From: Marvinbryantia sp.
GTDB taxonomy: Bacteria > Bacillota > Clostridia > Lachnospirales > Lachnospiraceae
NCBI GenBank assembly: GCA_016297895.1
Contig: JAEDFS010000087.1
Span: forward strand, 1-5,544
DNA length: 5,544 nt
Direction of reading: 5' to 3'
In this document: positions 1 through 4,426 of the stretch, piece after piece
Position numbering within the stretch: the first letter of the stretch is position 1
Layout of the letters: each line of letters opens with the position of its first letter
Made by a program: the position numbers and the translations under genes
The notes under the pieces: model-generated
Told to the model about the DNA's origin: nothing
Databases searched by the model: none
What the model saw: only the letters and a program-made list of their open reading frames with translations

Positions 1-527
1 TAAATCTGTCTATGGAGCGTGGGGAAAAAATCGCACTGACAGGGGCCAACGGCATTGGGAAAACGACTCTTTTGAAAAGCATTCTGGGACTGGTTCCTGC
101 TTTTTCCGGAAGTGTACATCTGGGAGATTATCAGTTTATCGGATATTTTGAGCAGGAAACGGATCAGAATCAGACGGCTACCTGCATCGAGGATCTGTGG
201 AATGCTTTTCCTTCCTGGAATCAGTTTGAGGTGCGTTCCGCTCTCGCAAAATGCGGGCTGACTACCAAACATATTGAAAGCCAGATCCGTGTTCTGAGCG
301 GAGGAGAACAGGCAAAAGTCCGACTGTGCAAGATTATCAATACAGAAACGAATATCCTGCTGCTGGATGAGCCTACCAATCATCTGGATGTGGATGCAAA
401 GGCGGAATTAAAAAGAGCACTTCGGGAGTATCCGGGCAGCCTGCTTCTTATCTGTCATGAGCCGGAATTCTATCATGACGTGGTGAATCAGGTGTGGAAC
501 TGTCAGGAGTGGTCCACAAAATATTGA
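1..527 (+). CDS. ABC-F family ATPase, C-terminal part (5' end outside window)
   Basis: This is the second nucleotide-binding domain of an ABC-F protein, a soluble twin-ATPase family without membrane segments that acts on ribosomes (translation factors such as EttA, or antibiotic-resistance ribosome protectors). The frame is open to the left edge from position 3, so the ATG at 12 is internal: the residues around it match the usual strand just before Walker A. Counting that Met as 1, visible motifs are Walker A GANGIGKT (11-18), ABC signature LSGGEQ (95-100), Walker B ILLLDEP with the ABC-F hallmark TNHLD (115-126), and the H-switch His149 in ICHEPEFY. The H-switch is usually SHDR.F in this family, so Cys-His-Glu-Pro is a variant. 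The protein ends about 20 residues later, with no long C-terminal extension. The first ATPase domain and the interdomain linker are not visible, so the subfamily and any resistance role cannot be assigned. Confidence 0.93.
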   Translation, partial: NLSMERGEKIALTGANGIGKTTLLKSILGLVPAFSGSVHLGDYQFIGYFEQETDQNQTATCIEDLWNAFPSWNQFEVRSALAKCGLTTKHIESQIRVLSGGEQAKVRLCKIINTETNILLLDEPTNHLDVDAKAELKRALREYPGSLLLICHEPEFYHDVVNQVWNCQEWSTKY

Positions 528-549
528 TTTGCGATGAGAAAACTTTTTC

Positions 550-578
550 TAGACTATTTAGGCAAATTCGTATACAAT
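550..578 (+). promoter_or_regulatory. Sigma-A-type promoter for gltX
   Basis: A -35 element TAGACT (550-555, 4 of 6 matches to TTGACA) and a -10 element TACAAT (573-578, 5 of 6 matches to TATAAT) are separated by exactly 17 bases. Transcription would start near 585, giving a leader of about 43 bases before the gltX ATG. No convincing terminator for the upstream ABC-F gene was seen between 528 and 550; the AGAAAA/TTTTCT pairing there leaves only a 2-base loop. Confidence 0.6.
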
Positions 579-599
579 AGAGTGGAATTTTTAGGTTGA

Positions 600-614
600 G
601 GTGTAAGATACACC
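600..614 (+). promoter_or_regulatory. Small leader hairpin just before the gltX ribosome binding site
   Basis: GGTGTA (600-605) and TACACC (609-614) form a perfect 6-bp stem with the 3-base loop AGA. It ends two bases before the AGGAGG at 617-622. It is too small to be a T-box, has no T-box-like sequence, and no poly-U follows, so it is not a terminator. It might shape access to the ribosome binding site or protect the mRNA 5' end; function is inference only. Confidence 0.4.
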
Positions 615-616
615 AC

Positions 617-622
617 AGGAGG
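617..622 (+). promoter_or_regulatory. Ribosome binding site of gltX
   Basis: A full-consensus AGGAGG lies 5 bases before the ATG at 628. This fixes the gltX start, and the protein N-terminus agrees with the family. Confidence 0.85.
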
Positions 623-627
623 TTATC

Positions 628-2079
628 ATGAGCAAAGTAAGAACACGTTTTGCACCCAGTCCTACCGGACGTATGCATGTGGGAAATTTAAGAACAGCAT
701 TGTATGCATATTTAATCGCAAAGCATGAGGGAGGAGATTTCCTGCTTCGTATAGAGGATACAGACCAGGAGCGTTTTGTGGAAGGTGCACTGGAGATCAT
801 TTACCGTACTCTGGAGCACGCGGGTTTAAAGCATGATGAGGGACCGGATATCGACAAGGGATATGGGCCCTATGTACAGAGTGAACGCCAGGCAAAGGGA
901 ATCTATCTGGAATATGCGAAGCAGCTGATTGAAAAAGGTGAAGCATATTACTGTTTCTGTGACAAGGAACGTCTGGAGTCCTTAAAACAGGAAGTGGCAG
1001 GAAAAGAGATCTCTGTGTATGACAAGCACTGTCTGTCTCTTTCAAAAGAGGAGGTAGAGGCAAAGCTTGCGGCAGGTGTTCCTTATGTGATCCGACAGAA
1101 TGTTCCCAATGAAGGAACTACAAAATTTGAAGATGATATTTATGGAACGATTGAAGTGCCCAATGCAGAACTGGATGATATGATCCTGATCAAATCAGAC
1201 GGATATCCTACCTATAATTTTGCCAACGTAGTAGATGATCATCTGATGGAGATCAGCCATGTAGTAAGAGGAAATGAGTATCTTTCTTCTGCACCGAAGT
1301 ATAACAGACTTTACAATGCTTTTGGATGGGATGTGCCGGTGTATGTACACTGTCCTCTGATCACAGATGAAAACCACAAAAAACTGAGTAAGAGAAGCGG
1401 GCATTCTTCCTATGAAGATCTTCTGGAACAGGGATTTGTGTCTGAGGCTATCGTAAATTATGTGGCACTTCTTGGATGGTGCCCCACAGACAACCGGGAG
1501 ATCTTTTCCCTGGAAGAACTGGTGCAAGCCTTTGATTATCACCATATGAGCAAATCACCGGCAGTGTTTGATATTAACAAGCTGAAATGGATGAACGGCG
1601 AATATATCAAAGCAATGGATTTTGATAAGTTTTATGAGAAAGCTCTTCCTTATATCAAACAGGTGATCACAAAAGATCTGGATCTTAAGAAGATCGCAGA
1701 GATGGTAAAGACAAGGATCGAAGTGTTCCCGGATATTCCGGCTCTGATCGATTTCTTTGAGAAAGTACCGGAATATGACAGTTCCATGTACACTCATAAG
1801 AAAATGAAAACAACAGAGGAATCTTCCCTTGCTGTGTTGAAAGAGATCCTTCCGGTGCTGGAGGCGCAGGAGGATTACAGCAATGACGCTTTATATGAAC
1901 TGCTGGTTTCTTTTGCCAGGGAACACGAGTATAAAAACGGTTATGTCATGTGGCCGATCCGTACTGCGACTTCCGGAAAACAGATGACTCCTGCCGGAGC
2001 AACTGAAATTATGGAAGTAATCGGAAAAGAGGAGACCATCGCACGTATCAAAGAGGCAATTGAAAAACTGGAGAAATAA
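628..2079 (+). CDS. gltX: Glutamyl-tRNA synthetase (class I)
   Basis: Charges tRNA-Glu with glutamate using ATP in the cytoplasm; in many Bacillota the enzyme also misacylates tRNA-Gln for GatCAB, but the sequence alone does not settle this here. The 483 residues match the usual length. The N-terminal Rossmann fold carries the HIGH-type motif as HVGN (17-20) inside the signature FAPSPTGRMHVGN. The KMSKS-type motif is KLSKR (252-256). Cys109-x-Cys111 followed by Tyr131-x3-Cys135 resembles the zinc-site spacing of the E. coli-type enzyme. The C-terminal third (about 320-483) is the helical anticodon-binding region, including a conserved VMWPIRTATSGK-like segment. The ATG at 628 has a consensus ribosome binding site 5 bases upstream. 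The gene has its own candidate promoter and is followed after 3 bases by the helicase gene, so the two are probably co-transcribed. Confidence 0.98.
   Translation: MSKVRTRFAPSPTGRMHVGNLRTALYAYLIAKHEGGDFLLRIEDTDQERFVEGALEIIYRTLEHAGLKHDEGPDIDKGYGPYVQSERQAKGIYLEYAKQLIEKGEAYYCFCDKERLESLKQEVAGKEISVYDKHCLSLSKEEVEAKLAAGVPYVIRQNVPNEGTTKFEDDIYGTIEVPNAELDDMILIKSDGYPTYNFANVVDDHLMEISHVVRGNEYLSSAPKYNRLYNAFGWDVPVYVHCPLITDENHKKLSKRSGHSSYEDLLEQGFVSEAIVNYVALLGWCPTDNREIFSLEELVQAFDYHHMSKSPAVFDINKLKWMNGEYIKAMDFDKFYEKALPYIKQVITKDLDLKKIAEMVKTRIEVFPDIPALIDFFEKVPEYDSSMYTHKKMKTTEESSLAVLKEILPVLEAQEDYSNDALYELLVSFAREHEYKNGYVMWPIRTATSGKQMTPAGATEIMEVIGKEETIARIKEAIEKLEK
2070..2073 (+). promoter_or_regulatory. Ribosome binding site of the helicase, inside the end of gltX
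   Basis: GGAG lies within the last sense codons of gltX, 9 bases before the helicase ATG at 2083. The gltX stop (2077-2079) falls between the two, an arrangement that favours translational coupling. Confidence 0.5.
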
Positions 2080-2082
2080 CAG

Positions 2083-3915
2083 ATGGCTTTATCAGAAGCA
2101 CAGAAAAAAGCAGTAATGCATAAAGACGGGCCTGCCATGATCGTGGCAGGCCCTGGTTCTGGGAAGACTACGGTGATTACGGAACGTACCAGGTATCTGA
2201 TTGAACAGCATGGAATTTCACCTGCCCATATTCTCGTTGTTACATTTACCAGAGCGGCAGCTGACGAAATGCGGGAAAGGTTTTTAAAGCTTACAGATCA
2301 GGAACGGACCCGGGTCCGGTTTGGAACCTTTCATTCAGTCTTTTTTGAGATATTAAAACATGCCTATCATTTTACGGCAGCCAATATTGCAGGAGAAGAG
2401 AAAAAATATGAATTCCTGAAAGAAATTACCGGGAAGATGGATCTGGAAATAGAGGATGAAGCTGATTTTCTGAAAGGGATCTGTCAGGAAATCAGTCTCG
2501 TCAAGACAGAACAGATTCCACTGGAACACTACTATTCCCATGAAGCTTCAGCACATATCTTCCGGGAGATCTATCAGAAATATGAAGAGAGAATGGTAAG
2601 GGATCAGCTTTTGGATTATGATGATATTATGGTGTATACCTGGGAACTGCTATCGCAGAGAAAGGATATTCTGTCCGGATGGCAGAAGAGATATCAATAC
2701 ATACTGATTGATGAATTTCAGGATATCAATCAGCTGCAGTATCAGATTGTACGCCTTCTGGCAAAACCGTCCAATAATCTGTTTATCGTGGGAGATGATG
2801 ATCAGTCGATCTATCGTTTCCGCGGGGCAAGGCCGGAATTGATGCTGAATTTTCCAAAGGAATATCCCCAGGCAATAAAAATTATCCTGGATCTGAATTT
2901 TCGATGCCCGCCGGCAGTGGTACGCACCGGAGCCAGGATCATCGGCAGAAACCGGATTCGTTTTGATAAAATGATTCGGGGAGTGAAAGAGAAAGGAGAA
3001 CCGATTGAATTCGGATCCTTTCAGAATCCGGTGCAGGAGAGTCTGGCTGTGATCGGAAAGGTGCAGGGTTACAGAAAACAGGGGTATCGCCTGTCTGACA
3101 TGGCCGTGCTTTTTCGAAATAATACAGATGCAAGAACGATCTCACAGAAACTGATGGAATACAACGTTCCATTCCAGATGAGGGATGCTCTGCCAAACCT
3201 TTATGAACACTGGATCGCACGAAATATGATCCAGTACCTGAAAGCTTCCGTGGGAAACAGAGAACGTTCGGTCATTCTTCCCATTATCAATCGTCCAAAA
3301 CGATACGTTGGACGGGAGTGCCTGGATCGGCCTGTGGTGGATTTTGAACGACTGCGGATGTATTATGAGGATAAGTACTGGATGATCGAAAAGATCGACC
3401 GGTTCGAACAGGATCTTCATCGTCTTTCGAAAATGGATCCCTACACGGCGATCAACTATATCCGTCATGGAATCGGGTATGAGGGATACCTGGAAGAATA
3501 TGCCAGGTATCGGAAGATGGATCCGGAAGATCTATATGAAGTGCTGGATCAGATCCAGGAAAGTGCCGGCGGGTGTAAAACCCATGAGGAGTGGTTTGCT
3601 CGTATCGAGGAGTATTCTAAGCTTTTGGAAGAACAGAAGAAAAACAAAATCATGGCAGAAGATGCCATGACTCTGACCACCCTGCACAGTGCCAAGGGAC
3701 TGGAATATCCGATCGTGTTTCTGATCGATGTGAATGAAGGAGTGATTCCCTATAAAAAAGCGGTTCTGGAAGCAGATGTGGAAGAGGAACGGCGGATGTT
3801 TTATGTGGGAGTTACCAGGGCAAAAGAACGTCTGCACATTTATCATGTAAAAGAAAAATACGGCAAGGGTATGAAACCCTCACCGTTTCTCACAGGGCTG
3901 GAGGAAGGAAACTGA
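2083..3915 (+). CDS. UvrD/PcrA-like superfamily 1A DNA helicase, short form
   Basis: An ATP-driven 3'-5' DNA helicase/translocase of the UvrD/Rep/PcrA group, expected to act in repair or replication-conflict processing. All core motifs are intact: Q-motif Gln7, motif I AGPGSGKTT (22-30), Ia VTFTRAAADEM, Ib FGTFHS, motif II DEFQD (210-214), motif III VGDDDQSIYRFRGA (236-249), motif IV with LNFRCP and Arg274, motif V TLHSAKGLEYP (533-543) and motif VI EEERRMFYVGVTRAK (567-581). It has 610 residues against roughly 720-750 for typical PcrA or UvrD. The missing part is mainly the C-terminal extension after motif VI, which in PcrA/UvrD holds a flexible linker and a Tudor-like RNA-polymerase-binding fold; only about 30 residues follow motif VI here. 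No nuclease domain is present, so it is not AddA or RecB. It is probably translated from the gltX transcript. Whether it is the sole PcrA of the genome or a paralogue cannot be told from this window. Confidence 0.93.
   Translation: MALSEAQKKAVMHKDGPAMIVAGPGSGKTTVITERTRYLIEQHGISPAHILVVTFTRAAADEMRERFLKLTDQERTRVRFGTFHSVFFEILKHAYHFTAANIAGEEKKYEFLKEITGKMDLEIEDEADFLKGICQEISLVKTEQIPLEHYYSHEASAHIFREIYQKYEERMVRDQLLDYDDIMVYTWELLSQRKDILSGWQKRYQYILIDEFQDINQLQYQIVRLLAKPSNNLFIVGDDDQSIYRFRGARPELMLNFPKEYPQAIKIILDLNFRCPPAVVRTGARIIGRNRIRFDKMIRGVKEKGEPIEFGSFQNPVQESLAVIGKVQGYRKQGYRLSDMAVLFRNNTDARTISQKLMEYNVPFQMRDALPNLYEHWIARNMIQYLKASVGNRERSVILPIINRPKRYVGRECLDRPVVDFERLRMYYEDKYWMIEKIDRFEQDLHRLSKMDPYTAINYIRHGIGYEGYLEEYARYRKMDPEDLYEVLDQIQESAGGCKTHEEWFARIEEYSKLLEEQKKNKIMAEDAMTLTTLHSAKGLEYPIVFLIDVNEGVIPYKKAVLEADVEEERRMFYVGVTRAKERLHIYHVKEKYGKGMKPSPFLTGLEEGN
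2128..2153 (+). repeat. Perfect 10-bp inverted repeat over the helicase Walker A region
   Basis: GGGCCTGCCA (2128-2137) and TGGCAGGCCC (2144-2153) are exact reverse complements around the 6-base loop TGATCG. It starts 45 bases inside the helicase gene and covers the codons for roughly residues 16-24, just before and into the Walker A loop. There is no U-tract after it, so it is not a standard intrinsic terminator. As RNA it would be a very stable GC-rich hairpin. Confidence 0.75.
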
Positions 3916-3932
3916 TCAGTTTTCCTCCTCCA
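3899..3932. repeat. Near-perfect inverted repeat spanning both convergent stop codons
   Basis: The arms 3899-3913 and 3918-3932 pair at 14 of 15 positions (13 Watson-Crick, one G-U, one A-C mismatch) around a GATC loop. The centre TGATCA gives TGA stop codons to the helicase on the plus strand and to the DUF1292 gene on the minus strand. With no space between the genes, this is the only candidate for a shared bidirectional terminator. However, neither strand has a clear run of U after the hairpin, so intrinsic termination is unproven. Confidence 0.6.
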
Positions 3933-4260
3933 TTTCTTCAAATTCCTGCTCATCCATGTACTCGTCAAATGCATCAGCTGCAATCTCATATTCATCGTCA
4001 TCTTCGATGTTTTCCAGTGTGGGATTGCCGTCTACTTCTTTGAAGCGGTACAGGAAGACTTCTCCGTCTTCGTTTTCTCCGTTTTCATTCAGGGGAAGCA
4101 GTGCGATATACTGTTTTCCATCAGCCGGGAAAATAGTAAGAATGGCACATTCCAGAACTTCCCCGTTGTCCAGTGTCAGAGTGACGGTAGCATGTCCCTC
4201 GTCACAATCACTTCCGCAACCGGAGCAGTCACCGCTGCATTTTGAATCAAATTCACTCAT
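3916..4260 (-). CDS. DUF1292 (YrzB-like) family protein with N-terminal cysteine cluster
   Basis: A small cytoplasmic acidic protein of 114 residues from the chosen start. The core, roughly residues 23-95 (ATVTLTLDNGEVLECAILTIF, then YIALLPL, then GEVFLYRF), has the order and character of the DUF1292/YrzB family, whose molecular role is not established. Before it stands a cluster Cys8-x3-Cys12-x2-Cys15-x3-Cys19, suggestive of metal binding. The last 25 or so residues are almost all Glu and Asp. An upstream in-frame ATG at 4287 would add 9 residues but has no ribosome binding site and would leave a leader of only about 6 bases from the candidate promoter. The ATG at 4260 has AGAGAGG 8 bases upstream and is preferred. 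The gene converges on the helicase with zero spacing and diverges from the GH13 gene. In many Bacillota this family sits near yrvK/mltG or ruvX-type genes; that context is absent here. Confidence 0.85.
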   Translation of the reverse strand: MSEFDSKCSGDCSGCGSDCDEGHATVTLTLDNGEVLECAILTIFPADGKQYIALLPLNENGENEDGEVFLYRFKEVDGNPTLENIEDDDEYEIAADAFDEYMDEQEFEEMEEEN

Positions 4261-4268
4261 GTTCGATA

Positions 4269-4275
4269 CCTCTCT
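4269..4275 (-). promoter_or_regulatory. Ribosome binding site of the DUF1292 gene
   Basis: Read on the minus strand this is AGAGAGG, 8 bases before the ATG at 4260. It decides the start in favour of 4260 over the in-frame ATG at 4287, which has no such site. Confidence 0.65.
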
Positions 4276-4299
4276 TAACAGATTCATATTTTCAACACC

Positions 4300-4328
4300 A
4301 CTTTATCAGAAGTATTGGAGAAATGCAA
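4300..4328 (-). promoter_or_regulatory. Candidate promoter of the DUF1292 gene
   Basis: On the minus strand, TTGCAT (4323-4328) and TAAAGT (4300-4305) are 17 bases apart, and the -10 is preceded by TGA, giving an extended -10 (TGn) form. The hexamers are only moderate matches (3 of 6 and 4 of 6). Transcription would start near 4293, giving a leader of about 33 bases to the ATG at 4260. Confidence 0.4.
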
Positions 4329-4347
4329 GAGAATTTACAAACTGCTG

Positions 4348-4376
4348 TTTTCATTGTATCGGGTTTATGGTATACT
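4348..4376 (+). promoter_or_regulatory. Extended -10 promoter of the GH13-like gene
   Basis: TTTTCA (4348-4353, 4 of 6) and TATACT (4371-4376, 5 of 6) are 17 bases apart, and TGG directly before the -10 gives the extended TGn form. Transcription would start near 4383, about 44 bases before the TTG start. It is divergent from the DUF1292 promoter, with the two -35 boxes about 20 bases apart. Confidence 0.6.
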
Positions 4377-4413
4377 GAATTTAATATTTTTACTATGATG
4401 ATGACTGCAAAGA

Positions 4414-4418
4414 AAGGA
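4414..4418 (+). promoter_or_regulatory. Ribosome binding site that selects the TTG start of the GH13-like gene
   Basis: AAGGA (inside AAAGGATGAG) lies 8 bases before the TTG at 4427 but directly abuts and overlaps the in-frame ATG at 4418. No other Shine-Dalgarno match lies 5-10 bases before that ATG, so TTG is the better start. Confidence 0.55.
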
Positions 4419-4426
4419 TGAGAACA

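Noticed and set aside
533..552. Possible intrinsic terminator after the ABC-F gene (AGAAAA/TTTTCT)
   Set aside because: The pairing is A/T only with a 2-base loop and the T-run is part of the stem, so it would not fold as a terminator.
540..627. T-box or other riboswitch controlling gltX
   Set aside because: The leader from the predicted start is only about 43 bases, with one 6-bp stem and no T-box-like sequence or terminator/antiterminator pair.
448..1063. Minus-strand open frames opposite the ABC-F and gltX genes
   Set aside because: Antisense shadows of well-supported genes, with low-complexity, unrecognisable translations.
1140..1260. Cluster of GATC sites in gltX and elsewhere in the window
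   Set aside because: Explained by frequent ATC (Ile) and GAT (Asp) codons; no regular spacing or link to an origin or methylation-control region is visible.
4261..4287. Upstream ATG at 4287 as start of the DUF1292 protein (123 residues)
   Set aside because: No Shine-Dalgarno match before it and only about 6 bases from the candidate transcription start; ATG 4260 has AGAGAGG at 8 bases.
3956..4378. 140-codon plus-strand open frame opposite the DUF1292 gene
   Set aside because: Its Ser- and Phe-rich translation is the expected antisense shadow of Glu/Asp-rich codons. There is no ribosome binding site and it runs through the divergent promoter region.
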